Shown here piece by piece: positions 22,696 through 34,679 of a stretch of 64,000 bases of DNA. The position numbers and the translations under genes are program-made. Every line of letters starts with the position of its first letter. The stretch's first letter is position 1. The notes below the pieces were generated by a model. The model saw only the letters and a program-made list of their open reading frames with translations, was not told the DNA's origin and searched no databases. The stretch comes from Carnegiea gigantea (taxonomy: Eukaryota > Streptophyta > Magnoliopsida > Caryophyllales > Cactaceae): the NCBI GenBank assembly GCA_029747015.1, contig JAKOGI010002476.1, positions 1-64,000 on the forward strand, read 5' to 3'.

Positions 22696-24380
22696 ATGGC
22701 CTTCTCTGGAGATATCAATATTGAAGGTCGATCCACTGTCAGACCTCCCCTTTTTAAAGAAACGAACTTCTCTTATTGGAAAAATACCATGCAAATTTTC
22801 ATTGAATCCACTGATATGGAAGTATGAGAAATTGTGAACAGTGGACCTTACCCTATTCCTAAAATTAAAAATGACAAGGATGAGTTTGTTGACAATCCAA
22901 AAGATCAGTATATTAGTGCTGATTGGGAAAGACTCACCAAGAACTCAAAAGCTAAGCACATTTTTTATTGCGGTTTAGATGCTAATGAATATAACCATAT
23001 TTCTGCATGTGATACAGCTCAGTATATCTGAAACAAATTAATTGTCACTTATGAGAGGACAAGCCAAGTTCGTGAAACTAAAATGAATATATTCATACAT
23101 CAGTATGAACTATTCAAAATGCAATCAGATGAATCGATAAAGACATGTTTACTCGATTCACTGATATCACTAATAATCTAAAATCTCTTGGTAAGACTTA
23201 TAAAATGAGGAACTGGTAAGAAAGATTCTACGATGCCTCCCAAAGAGCAAGTGGGGACCAAAAGTCACGGCAATCGAAGAAGCCTAAGATCTCAAAAAAC
23301 TGGAGTTGGACGATCTTCTAGGAAAACTCTTGGTACATGAGATTCATCTTAAAGAAGATGAAGGAGAAAGTTCAAAGAAAGGGATAGCCCTTAAAGTCGC
23401 ACAAGAAGATCCCACTTCTGAGGAAGAAGAAACCAACGATAATGATGAAGAGGCTTTCTCATTAATTGTTCGGGGTCTTAACAAAATGGGACTAAAGAAA
23501 AAATTTAACCAATGAGTATTTAATTCGAAAGGATCCACATTAAAAAAAAAATAGAAAACTCAAAGGTAAATTTTTCAATAAAGATAACACTAATGTCAGT
23601 TCATGTTATGGTTGTGGTATGCCAGGTCACTTGTTGAAAAATTGTCCACTTCTCCAAAAAATGGGTGAATCTCGGAGATTTAAGAAGAAAGAGAAGAGGA
23701 GAGCAATGATCGCAGCATGGAGTGATAGTGACACTAGTGAAAGCGAAAGTGACGAACAGCACAATGCTAACATATGTCTCATGGCAAGAGAAGGGCAAGA
23801 TAATGAACTAGAAAACACCAATGAGGTAGACATTGCAGCCCTTTATGAATGTTCTAAAGACGAATTGATTAATACCTTGATAAGTTTCGCTGAACTAGAA
23901 CAGAGATATTCGTCTGAATATAAAGATCTCAAAAGAAACTTTCAAGAAGCAAAACAAAAAGGTATAGTCCTTAAAAAAATAAACAATGACCTTCATATTA
24001 AAATTAGAATTTTAGAGAATAAAAATGAAGAACTGCAAAACAAGTGTGACAAAAATCACAAAATAATTTTAAAGTTCACTAAAGGACAAGAGAACCTAGA
24101 CAAATTACTATGTACACAAAGAGCTTCATTTAACAAAGAAGGAATTGGATATAACCACTTCAACAAAAAGAAAACTTACAAAAATTTCTTTTTTAAATCA
24201 GCACCTTATAAAGAGGATACAAGAACATGCAAAGATAGCCATATCACTTACTCATGCCCATTTAGAAAACCCTCATACAAAGTTACCCAGATATGGGTTC
24301 CTAAAGGAACTAAACCACCTAACATGATAACCAATGCCTTTGAGTACAAATTTAATGTCAAAGGTAGCAGAATGGTTTGA
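22696..24380 (+). pseudogene. SIRE-like Copia gag
   Basis: The start ATG at 22696 gives MAFSGDINIEGRSTVRPPLF and a UBN2/retrotransposon gag domain (FSYWKNTMQIFIES). In-frame TGA codons at 22825 and 23029 stand where tryptophan is expected. Two frame changes follow (between 23031 and 23306, and near 23515-23600). A CCHC zinc knuckle CYGCGMPGHLLKNC is at about 23606-23647, followed by a coiled-coil-like region, typical of the long C-terminal extension of SIRE gag. The frame ends with TGA at 24378. It encoded the structural protein that packages element RNA. Non-functional now. Confidence 0.82.
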
Positions 24381-24647
24381 TTTCCTGTTTTGCAGGTGTG
24401 ATTGAAATCCGGAAAGGATCTATGGTACCTAGATAGCGGATGTTCAAGACATATGAGTGGTAATGCTTCCCTATTCACCGAAATCAAAAAGAAAGGACAT
24501 GGGAGTGTCACTTTTGGCGATAAAAGTATAGGTAAAATAATTGATGTTGAAAAAATTGGTAAAGATCCCTCTAATTCAATTGATAATATTTATCTTGTTG
24601 ATGGCCTAAAATTTAACCTCCTAAGCATATCTCAATTATGTGATCAA
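24381..24647 (+). pseudogene. SIRE-like Copia pol, protease start, truncated
   Basis: In the same frame as gag after two stops (TGA 24378 and TGA 24399) it reads LWYLDSGCSRHMSGN, the D-S-G aspartic protease active site of Copia elements, then SIDNIYLVDGLKFNLLSISQLCD. At about 24647 the sequence changes abruptly to GTTGGATTTAACCCA, which matches the 3' flank of the NRT2 gene. Integrase, reverse transcriptase and RNase H are absent, so most of the element was deleted. Confidence 0.85.
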
Positions 24648-24690
24648 GTTGGATTTAACCCACTTATCAATGCCTTCTTGCACTAAGGCA

Positions 24691-24866
24691 CTACCAAAAA
24701 AAAGTAGGTTTTATCAATACATGTCTAGTGACATAAAACAACTTTTATTGGTAAAAATAAGTATTAGCAACAAACTAAAGTTTTTGTTGGTGTTAAGATT
24801 TTGAGCTTGGGCGTGAAGTAACAGTCCCCATACTCCCAACCGATGCCAATTAATGTGTTGGTGTTT
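24691..24866. other. Short spacer
   Basis: Sequence between the end of segment A and the oligo-T of the LINE fragment. No feature recognised. Confidence 0.4.
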
Positions 24867-25560
24867 TTTTTTTTTTTTTTTGGTGCGGAAGAGGGGCTAT
24901 GCCCTCAAAAGGAGTTTATTAGAATCTATCATGTCGGGGCCAGTAGGTGCCCCCACCATCTGCGAGAAGTACATCTTTGATATCCATAGGTGGAGATGAA
25001 TAGAATACAGTTCCCGAATCAATTCCAATCCCCATATTGGCTAACCTATCCGCTACTCAGTTGGCTTCCCGATAACAGTGTGAAATCCGAACCTCCCACT
25101 GGTTGCCCTCAATCAAGGTCTTGCAATGGTGGAGTAATTTTGAGCATGCCCACCACGACGATTGAGTCAAGCTGTGTCCACAACTTTCGAACCTCCATTC
25201 ATTCAGCTAGTTTGAGCCCTTGTAGCACTGCCCGGATTTCCGCTTTCATGGACGAGCATCTGCTCAAATTTATCGAAAAACCTCCCTGCCAATCGCCCTT
25301 GTCATTGCATAGTGCCCTGCCTGCTTCGGCTGGCTCGGGATTGCCCTTAGCAGCACCATCCGTATTAAGAATTATCCAACCTCCTGGGGGTGCCTCCCAT
25401 CTCACTAGTTCCACTAGCCTTGACGCTGTTCTTACTCCATCTGGTGAGGGCGTCGTATCGTCAAGGGCTTCTATGATATCTTGAAATCTGTCTACTAGGA
25501 ACTGTCTTTTATCCACAGTCTCATCTGCCATTGTTCCAAAATAAGCTGTGCATCTCCATT
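24867..25560 (-). pseudogene. 5'-truncated L1-type LINE, RNase H end and poly(A)
   Basis: On the minus strand 25531-25199 encodes VRWEAPPGGWIILNTDGAAK and RCSSMKAEIRAVLQGLKLAE, an RNase H domain close to that of the LINE at 18536-21708. Degraded C-terminal coding and 3' untranslated sequence follow down to a run of 18 T on the plus strand (24867-24884), which is the poly(A) tail of the minus-strand element. The RT is absent. This is a normal 5'-truncated LINE insertion. I could not find a convincing target duplication. Confidence 0.85.
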
Positions 25561-27000
25561 TCTAGAGATGCCATGTAGTAACTAGGAATTTAGTATGCCA
25601 GTGTGGGTCTTCACGTGAAATAGTGGCATTGAGTTTAACATGTATCTGGCTATGTACCTTTATAATATTTCCATATTGGTTGCAAAGTTTGGGGTAAAAA
25701 TTGAAAACCAAACAGGCACAATAAATTATCTGTGATTGATGTATTTATTTTTATTATACTATGCTGCATTGTTTTTGTAATAGTGGGAGTGATGTTAGTA
25801 ACATAATTTAATGCATTATCTTCCATGCCTAATTGATTAACTTGCATTTTTTTTTAAAGAAATATTAATTATCTTAAATTTTGTGAAAGTGACATGTGAT
25901 GGAGATCTAACCATGGAGCATGGCTTAGGCCCTCAACTCAGTCAAGAGAATTCAAGTTCAAGACTAATCGTCAAGCATTAAACCAAGCCTTGCTGAATCA
26001 AAATTTTGACCTACCTGAGTATGATCCTTTGCACAGATTTGGTTTTGTTCACTTGATCTCCTAAGCCTCGAAGAGGTTTAGAGCTATTGTTTTTGCATAT
26101 ATAGGATGTTATCTGACATCCTCAAATAACAATCCATGAAGAGAAATTCAAGTTAAGTCAAGTTCTTTATGAAGATTTTGCACTCACAAGTCAACCATTC
26201 TAGATTGAGCTCTATTCTGACCCTGGTTGAGTTTCTAGATTGGTTTCCTACTTTAAACCTAATTTAGGCTTGATTTCTTCACTTGGAGTGATTATTAACA
26301 TCCTAATGAAGTCATTCAAGTTTTGAAATCAAGTCTAAATTAAGTAGAAGCTTGGCAACCAAGCTGCTCATTTTTGGCACCAAAACAGTCAATTTGACTG
26401 TTTTGATTCGATGCCTGAGATCTCTCCAAGGGGAAGGTTTGGTCACCTGTTTTCCTACCTACTTGCTAGCCAACAAGGTTGGGAACATTACCATTGGCTC
26501 AGCTACAGCTCTGGAAGACCAATTGGCCACTAGTTGGAGAGATAATGATCCTCCTTGCTTCTAATCCTCCTAAGCAACTAGGCAACTAGGGAGGTGCTTG
26601 TTTAAATACTTGATTGTTATTCTTGTAATCAGATTATGCACGAATGAGAAACCAGTCGAGCTTTGCTCCTAAACTATGACCCTCTAAAACACTCTAATTG
26701 GCTTATCTTTATGTAGGCCGAGTAAAGCGGTGATCTAGTGAGTCTAGCTCAATCCTTTCTTTGGTGGTGTTTTTGTATCCTTGGAAAGATTAAGAGCCCT
26801 ATTCTGATCCTTGGGGGTGATTACTGTATCTAAGAGTTGACTTAGTTTCTATCCATTCCCATTCGTCTATCGTGGATTCGCTTGAATCCAACCTTTTGTT
26901 TTCATTTCAGTTTAAGCTTGTTGGCATTCGATCCTTGAGTGTAAGCTAGGTTGTGAAGAGATACATTAACATTTGTCAAAAGTATGGTGGGTTGGTTTTG

Positions 27001-27004
<4 letters not shown>
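25561..27004. other. Unassigned; possible degraded LTR at about 25,900-26,900
   Basis: No coding domain. The stretch of about 26600-26900 (TTTAAATAC followed by a region such as CCGAGTAAAGCGGTGATC and ATCGTGGATTCGCTTG) has the feel of an LTR R/U5 region, but I find no TG...CA borders, no primer-binding site and no second copy. Treat as unassigned. Confidence 0.3.

Positions 27005-27059
<55 letters not shown>
27005..27059. repeat. (TA)n microsatellite, about 55 bp
   Basis: Uninterrupted alternating T and A. The Ile/Tyr-rich ORF through it on the minus strand is an artefact. Confidence 0.97.
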
Positions 27060-27061
<2 letters not shown>

Positions 27062-27387
27062 ATGGGACCATTAAAGAATAGATATCTACCTGTAATCAAA
27101 TAAAATGGACATATTGTAATTAATCACCTTCTATTTAATTTTGACTTAGACAAATCAAACAAAATATCACCAACCCTATAACTAAGCTTCTCCAAATAAT
27201 CTTGCACGAAAGATTTACTAGCAGGATCCTATTTTCTAATGTTAGCTTTTTTAAAAGCTCACATTGAGTTTTTTAATATATTTTGATAAAAGACAAAAAG
27301 GGATTAATCAATTGATATATTCATCATGTTATAATTAATGATCTTAATAATTGTTATTGTTTAAATCTGCTATATTTTTGAAGTGGA

Positions 27388-28352
27388 TGTTGGAATATTA
27401 ATATTACTTAGATTAATTTTATATAAGGTGTCACAATATCTTTGAGATTATTTGATATTCAAATTTGAACATGTTATCCTTATGATATTATATTGTGTGA
27501 TTCAAATTTGAATATAAGATTGTTGAGCTATATTTATCAATGTTAAAGATTTGCTCTTAATATGATAATATCTTGTGATACAATATCTTGAGAGATTATG
27601 CTGCCAATTAATTCAGCTTCTAGATTTTTCCAACAAGGATTTATTACTAAAATAAAGATGTTAGCTGTTGGAGATCAGAAAAGAAGATCGTTAGACAAAT
27701 CTGTGAAGTTCAAGGGCTTGAAGGACCAAGTTCAAGGCCTTGAACTGAATGAAGAAACTATCTTCCTTATTGGGTGCAACGGATACTTTTCACACTTTGC
27801 TTCGTCTTCTTCAAAGCCTTTTGCCTATAAAAAGGAGATGATTTTGCAGCAGAAAAATACACAAAAGAGAAAGCACAAGCAACGATAGAAGAAAGAGAGC
27901 TACACTTGCAAATCAAAGAGAGCAAGCACTCATTGACATACATTGAGCTTATATTGGCATATCAATTGTGTTTATTTACTCTCTATATTATAAAGTTTAT
28001 ATTGTTATCTTTCTTTGTATTGAGTTGGGTTGATTAGTCGGAGGGCCGACTACCCAAGTACGGTTGAGGAGCAACGCGTACGTTAGGACACCTATAGTTG
28101 TAGGGTCAACAAGTAGATTGTACGATTAGTGAATCGTGTGTAATCGACCAACCTAATAAAAGAAAGAGGTTCAAAATCCCATCGGTAAGGGGCGCCTGTG
28201 GGTAGAAAACTAGGCGTGGCCGAACCTCTATAAACAACTTGTTTTGTCCACGTTTATCTTTCCGCTCTTTACTTGATTAAATTGCGATATTGATCATCAC
28301 CATATTCAAACCCCTCCTCTAGAGTGATTTAACTAGTCAAATCAGGCCAACA
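27388..28352 (+). mobile_element. Copia-like LTR without internal region
   Basis: It begins TGTTGGAATATT and ends CAGGCCAACA, so TGTTGG and CCAACA are inverted. A TATA-like TATAAAAAGG sits at 27828-27837. A downstream region with CCCATCGGTAAGG and a CCCCTCCTCTAGAGTGATTT end resembles the U5 of SIRE-type LTRs. Flanks (GTGGA and TCTAA) do not match, so it is not a simple solo LTR with TSD. Segment B similarity to segment A starts at 28353, exactly after this LTR, so one side was probably lost by recombination. The 96-residue ORF at 27598 is inside it and is not recognised. Confidence 0.65.
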
Positions 28353-28560
28353 TCTAAAATAAAATCACTACCATAAAATAAAAAATTAAAAGAAGTTTCC
28401 AAATTGCTGCTGCCTAAAATCTCCAATGAATATTGACAATCCCGAGCTAACGAAACAAAGAAAAGCTCCTAACCTAGCAAAATCCCGACTTACATATAAA
28501 TAATTTCCGGCGGCATTAGTCATGCATTAGTAATTAATTCACCAACGTAACGCGTCCACA

Positions 28561-28647
28561 ATGTCGTCCACACTGCGTTGGTTGGTTTTAGCGGCATTCG
28601 TCATTGTATTTGCGATTGCGTGGGTGCCAATAGGATATCTCTCTTAG
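28561..28647 (+). CDS. Short ORF, 28 residues, hydrophobic (unknown)
   Basis: The counterpart of 14564-14653: a TATA-like ACATATAAAT about 65 bases upstream, a CCACAATGTC start context, and a peptide MSSTLRWLVLAAFVIVFAIA plus WVPIGYLS. Only the start, the LAA-like core and hydrophobicity are shared; the C-termini differ by frame. A signal-peptide exon remnant or a chance ORF are both possible. Confidence 0.25.
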   Translation: MSSTLRWLVLAAFVIVFAIAWVPIGYLS

Positions 28648-29192
28648 CGCTAAGCGCATGGGTTGGCAGTCCCTGCAAGCCCACTTTCCTTTTTCTTTTT
28701 TTGTTTTTGTTGGAGATCGAGAGAGTAAGAGACTAGTTCAGAATTTGTATCATCTGTTATCTAATAAGAATGATTGTACTTTGAGGCTATGTTAATTTTG
28801 CTGGTTGCTTTGTCTATCCATACATATGACACTATAATTATTTGCATTGCCTTCTTTAATTTTTCTCTCTCAAGGTTTAATTTTGTTTATTGTAGTCTGC
28901 TTTACCTGTATCAAGTATCAATTGCCCGTGTATTTCGATATTATGACTCTCTTTTAAAAAAAAGAAGAAAGAAAAAAAGATTATAGTTTATTTTCTTTTA
29001 TTTTTGTTGAAACTTTAAAACAAAAAATTGTTTTAATGCATGACAAACAAAAGACATCGGTTGAGTTCAATAAACATCTAAAGAAGAGGATTTGAATAGT
29101 TTATTCCACTAAATTAGATTTTAGATTTGAAGGTTGAGTATCTTGGAACAAAAAATAATGAGTATATCACAGCCACAATTAATGGAGGGAGA

Positions 29193-29274
29193 TACTAGTG
29201 TCTCTTAAAATTAGTGGTTGAGGCTTTTAACTTCATGCCCAAGATTAGGGATCAAACATTGGTACCTACCTTTT
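29193..29274 (+). mobile_element. Short SINE-like insertion, 82 bp, 19-bp TSD
   Basis: Flanked by CACAATTAATGGAGGGAGA (29174-29192) and CACAAATAATGGAGGGAGA (29275-29293), 18 of 19 identical. Segment A has one copy (about 16442-16460) and no insert. The insert contains TTAGTGGTTGAGG (A-box-like), AGGGATCAAAC (B-box-like) and ends CCTACCTTTT, as in T-tailed tRNA-derived plant SINEs. The family is not recognised. Confidence 0.75.
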
Positions 29275-29669
29275 CACAAATAATGGAGGGAGATAAAGAT
29301 AACAGGGAAAGTGAGAGAAAAATCGAATTTTTAAAGGCAAGTGTAACACACTCCTATAATATTTCAATATTAATACAGAGATAATTTTGTCAGAGGGGTG
29401 GTTTACCTAAAAATAGAGAGATTACCCTAATCTAATCATATAATCTAACCGTGCCCCAAACAATTAAAAAAAGTCAAAGTTAGATGTAAACGGTGCGACT
29501 TGCAAGGTCTAAAAGGGAGTTTCTAATTCAATTCTGGCCTTTCAAAATCTATATCAGGTCCAATGATCTTCTCAACGGAATTTTGCTAAACTAAAATAAA
29601 CTAAACTAAATATATTTCTATTGAATTGGACTGAATTTATTTATATTTTTTTTGAATTTTTTTTTATTA

Positions 29670-32600
29670 AACTACTAAACTTTGTTGAATTTATTCTAGA
29701 AATAAATTGATGAGAATATGGCCCAAAGTGTTTCAAATCTTTACATAATAAAAAGCAAAATGATATGAGGTTGATAAAGCTTCCCTCCCCCATCCCAGGC
29801 AAATGGTGCACTCCCGCTTAATTCTATTCATGCTTTTCAATTTTGAAACTTGCATCTACTCAAATAACCACCCATGAGTCCCATGTTTGCAGTGAGATGG
29901 ATGGGTAGCTACGGATTATCAGTAAAAGACATCTATCCCAAAATAACCACCCACGAGTCCCATGGTTGTGAATAACTATTTTCCAAAAACTTCTCCTCCT
30001 CCATTAGTAACCGCTACAGCAAACTACTGCTCCAATCATTTTAAATTCTGCCCCCATGTTCAGGCATGGTTAAAACAGAGAGTTGATTTTATCCAAAAAA
30101 AAAAAAAAAAACAGAGAGATGATGATAAATCACCAATCCAAAAAATCCGCTCAGCATTTTGAAGAGGAGGAGGAGGTCCAAACAAAAGGAAGAGGTCGTG
30201 CAGGAAGACAACCCATCATCTTCCATCGGCCAAGAATCAATTTCGTATTCCCTAAATCGACTCAAACAAATGAGATAAAAGCAAAGTCTCACCACCCAGA
30301 CCAGTGCAAGCATCACTAATTATTCAGAAAGTTGTCAAGTTCTCCAAAAGCTAGGTCCCTATCGTCCATTGATGATGCTTGCCATGGGAATATCAAAGGT
30401 GAGGCAGTGGGCACTGCTATACAACTACCCTGATTACAAAGGAATGAATTTATTTGTTTTTCTAGGAGATGGGGGCACTTAATGTTTCATTTTTCTTCCG
30501 CTTTCCTTTTCGTTTTTTCCCTTTTTTTAAAAAAATTAAGATTTTCAATGAAAAAACAATTGAGTTTGGCTTTTTTGCGTGCAAGAAGGGATGTCCTTTC
30601 TTTTGTACAATTGTGTATTGATGTTTCCTCTGTGTGTTCTGATCGAAAATTATATTTGTAATTAGGTAGTCATCTTCAATTTTCTCCTAGAAGTTTCACT
30701 TTGAACCTTAAAAAAAAAAAAGAAACTTATTTGCAATGGAAAATAAGTTTAATTTGTGGTGGGTGTTATGCTGTAATTTTGGTTGACATTGGAATTCTTA
30801 ACTATGAAAAGAAATTAGTTAAGTGAAATGAGATTAATTGTTAAATAAAGATTTTACTTATAAGCCATATCTAACCACGTGATGTATTAAAAGTATCTAT
30901 ATTCTTATTTTAGCAGCATATAATCTCTCTTTTTAATAAAGATTACTATTATCTAAAAACTAAAATCTTTATACGGAGCAATTCAATGTTGATTGCAACA
31001 ATAATCACCTTACCATAGTGAGCAACTCTTTCTTCAAAATTAAAGAATTTATGCTAATTAACTGAAACCGTGCTTTTTTTGGTTGTTATTATGTTTCCAT
31101 CATTTTGTAACCGTGGCAGTGTTATATATCTATTGCATAGACTTTCATGTGTCTTCCTTAATAAGAACATTTACCGAAGGGTTGAAGTAATGAACAACAG
31201 CTTTTTAATGGTTTACATTTGCCCATTCAATGTGACCTCTTCTTCTCATTTTAGCTCTTTTGTTGTCATCTTCTAACTAATATATGATATTTTAGTTAGT
31301 TGTCATAATTTTTGTTGAAATGACAACTCTTAGTCTCTCAATCTATGGGATGATTTTTTGATATCCACTTCTGTTACTTCCTATAAATAAAATATATACA
31401 GGGTTATATTTTGCTTATTAGCATAACTTTGGCTAGATTGGCAACTCTCAATATGTGAGATCTTACAGTATCCACTAATATGATGTGTAAATCTTTATGT
31501 TATAAATGTAAAAATGGATAAGAGGTTGAGATTTCTGAAAATAGCCATTCGGGCATTGTGGTTCACTCCTAACTTTTTCCATAGTTTCATCATCTCCTAA
31601 GTTTCAAATTTGAAATTTGAAATCAAGATAATAAATTATCACGGTTAAAAAAATGAAGATAAGGACCATTCTCACTCCTCATAATCCATACAACTACTTA
31701 TCCTATTTTTATCCAAATGAAATCTCTGCTTTCCACATACAAGAGTAATTAACTACCTAGAAACTTCTCCACTTTCATAGTTTCATGCTATCACCGCTCC
31801 TTACATGGCTCTTAAACCCATCACACCTCATATCCTGCATATATAACCGCAAGGCCCACCATATGTAGGAGTTTTTAGGGGGGGAGGGGGTGAGTGTCTC
31901 CATTGACATTAATTAGACATCAATGTTGATTCATTGCTGATGCTTCACACCGTAAACACATTCTTAATTACCTTTAATCATTCTTTCTTAATTTTATTTT
32001 AGCCTAACAATTGAATTTGATTTTTGTTTTGGTATGGTGTTTTTTGGGTCATTATAGCATAAATCCATATATATCATATTGAAGAAGAGGAGGACAAAGA
32101 GGAAGACATTGTATCATCATGTAATGGCCAAGGTGATTACATGGATAGCACAGAAATATAACAACCTAGATAAGGATGCCACTTACCACGGCAATGTGAG
32201 GATAAAGAAGTGGTGACTTCTGGACTATAGAGTTGTTGACTACAATCAATTACAATACACCCACGAATGAAATAGAGGAGGTATTAACTTATCGTTGTTC
32301 TTTTGCTTTTTAAGGCTCATTTTTTGGGTATGCAATAAAGTTCGCATTTCCCTTTCTCTGTATTTTTAACCAAAATTACGTTAGCTAATCACTTGTGCTC
32401 TTTTTCCCCTTTTTGATAATTTCGCACATATGTATGCCAAAACATTAACATAAGCGGCTAAACATACCATTCACAGAGATAGACTTCCAGCCCATGTGTG
32501 AAGAAGCCTTAATTGTGTGTAACACTTGGCTTTTATCTTGCCCCCCTACTGCCCCCTCCAAAAAAACCCTTTAATTTAGCTTGAGAAAATTATTTGCAAC

Positions 32601-33996
32601 TACAATGTAATTTAATCTACAATGGATGTTGTTGTAATTTTGTTGTAAAAGGGATTTTCAAGGAGCCAAAAAACTAGACAAAATGCCAATGAGTTTTGAG
32701 AGTGTTGTAGCGTATCTACTAAAATTGTTTGGCTTTATAATACATAGATTGTATTAAATAATTTTTTTAAATTGCTTTCCTTAAAATATAATTTTCTTCT
32801 AAAATGAATTGGTATCACTTAATAATTTGAACAGATTTTAGTCCAATCAGCTATAATACAAAGACTATTATGAATATTTCATTATAGTCTTTTTTTATTT
32901 TCAATATTCTATTTGGTACATGGTTGAAGATTTGTTTTTCTCTCTTTCTCTTCAATTGTTCACTTAAATTACTGTCTTCCCCTCAAATTAACAACATATA
33001 CATATTAGATGGTGCCTTACTTATAATCTCACACTTATTACTTCCACTATGAAAAGACAATAGGCTAATTAGTTCTAAAATACCTTTTCTTTTCAAGTTT
33101 ATTCTTTTCGGCAGTAAATTGGAGGGAAAAGAAACGAGTGAGATTTTTTTGGGAGGAATGAACATGAGTGGATTTTTAAAAAAAAAAAAAACCAAATGAG
33201 TGATCATTTTTTAAATGGAAAGTGGGATATAAGGCACGAACATATCGACCATTCTAAGTATATTATAAAATAGATATCGAATATTTACAAACATGATGTG
33301 CATTAACTAGATGGAAGATACCACTATGAAAATAAGGGGTTTTAACGGTAAAAAGTTCAATTAAACTAATCATAATATATTATTTTTAGTATTTTTTTTG
33401 TTAGTAAAATTAGATTTCTAATGACACATAGCTGTTTTTTTTTTTTTTTTTAAGGGTATGATTGAAGGTTGGGAAAATGATCCAAACAAAAACTATCAAT
33501 TCAAAATGATAGGTTGTGGATTAACATTGCATTGCTCTTACAATGATCTACTACTAAATTAAAGGTTGAATACATCGCTAGGGCACACACATTATTCTAG
33601 CATTATAAGCTTACACAATATTGAATAATCTAAATGGCAGATTTAGAAATATGTATTATAAGAAACTAATTAATTATAAGTATTATAGGAATATTTATTT
33701 TTGTGGGTGTTATTTAATAAAATTTTTATTCTTCTAAAATGGTCGCAAATGAGGAGTAACTTACAAGTAAAATTGAATCTTAATACAATATAATAAACTA
33801 AAATTCTTGCCTTTTAATAAGTATTATTATTAATCTAAAGATTCCATGCAAAAGCATGGGCACAAACTAGTTAATACCAAATATCACAAAGAAGAATTTA
33901 TAATCAAATCATCAAATAACTAGGACAATGCAGAAGCTCAATAACCATCTGTTTAGCCCACATTTTGACTAGTGAATGATGTAAGTATGGTTAATT
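29670..33996. other. Unassigned segment-B-specific sequence
   Basis: Absent from segment A, whose sequence continues from 29669 to about 37343 of segment B. I see no coding domain, no terminal repeats and no tRNA-like promoter; short ORFs (such as 29962-30162 with a lysine tail from an oligo-A) are not convincing. It could be the body of an unidentified transposon, or ancestral sequence deleted from A. Confidence 0.4.
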
Positions 33997-33999
33997 TTA

Positions 34000-34403
34000 G
34001 GGTGTTTTTGGTAGAAGTGAAAATTATTTTCCTGAAAAATAATTTTCTCATTTTACGGTGTTTGGTAAAATAAGGATGGGAAATTCATTTTCAAGGGAAA
34101 ATCATTTTCCCTAGAATGAAGAAAAATATTTTCAGTTTAAATAAAGTGTAAGTTGATTTCACGGTTCTTAGACTTTCACACAATCTCACACTCTTTCTCT
34201 ATTCCATATCTATTTTCTCGACATATGGCTCGAAGATTAAGGAAAAATATTTTTAACTTTTTTATTTATTATTTGCTAATCAAACTCATTATTCAAAAAA
34301 TTCATTTTCTCTTTAATCAAACAATTGAAAATATGAGCTGAAAATTATTTTATAAAAAAATTATTTTCTAGGAAAATAATTTTCAACCCTACTAAATACA
34401 CCG
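34000..34403. mobile_element. Harbinger-like MITE, 404 bp, TSD TTA
   Basis: Long terminal inverted repeats of about 40 bp: left GGGTGTTTTTGGTAGAAGTG and GAAAATTATTTTCCT; right, read inverted, CGGTGTATTTAGTAGGGTTG and GAAAATTATTTTCCT. TTA flanks both sides (33997-33999 and 34404-34406). The interior is AT-rich with further inverted repeats of GGAAAATNATTTTCC type and could fold into a long hairpin. The 62-residue ORF inside is not supported. Confidence 0.85.
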
Positions 34404-34679
34404 TTAATGTAAGAATGGCTTTTAAATCCTTCCCCTCTCAAATAAATAACACATTAGTGTGTCGCTGAGCCACATCTTTGGTTTGTCGACCTTGTCATCA
34501 CATTGTTTTCCTTCTGAAAAAATAATGAATGCGTTCAACGCAATCAAGGGGTATATACTTTTTGTTTCAAATTTAGGGACATTTTCTACCCTAAATTAAA
34601 AATTCAGGGGCATTCTACTCTTGGAACTCCCTAACAACTATAACAGATTGAATTTTTAGCAGGAATTTTGAATGACAAT

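Noticed and set aside
26902..27099. Ile/Tyr-repeat protein
   Set aside because: Produced by the (TA)n microsatellite.
27598..27888. 96-residue ORF as a gene
   Set aside because: It lies within the LTR at 27388-28352 and overlaps its TATA-like box; no family recognised.
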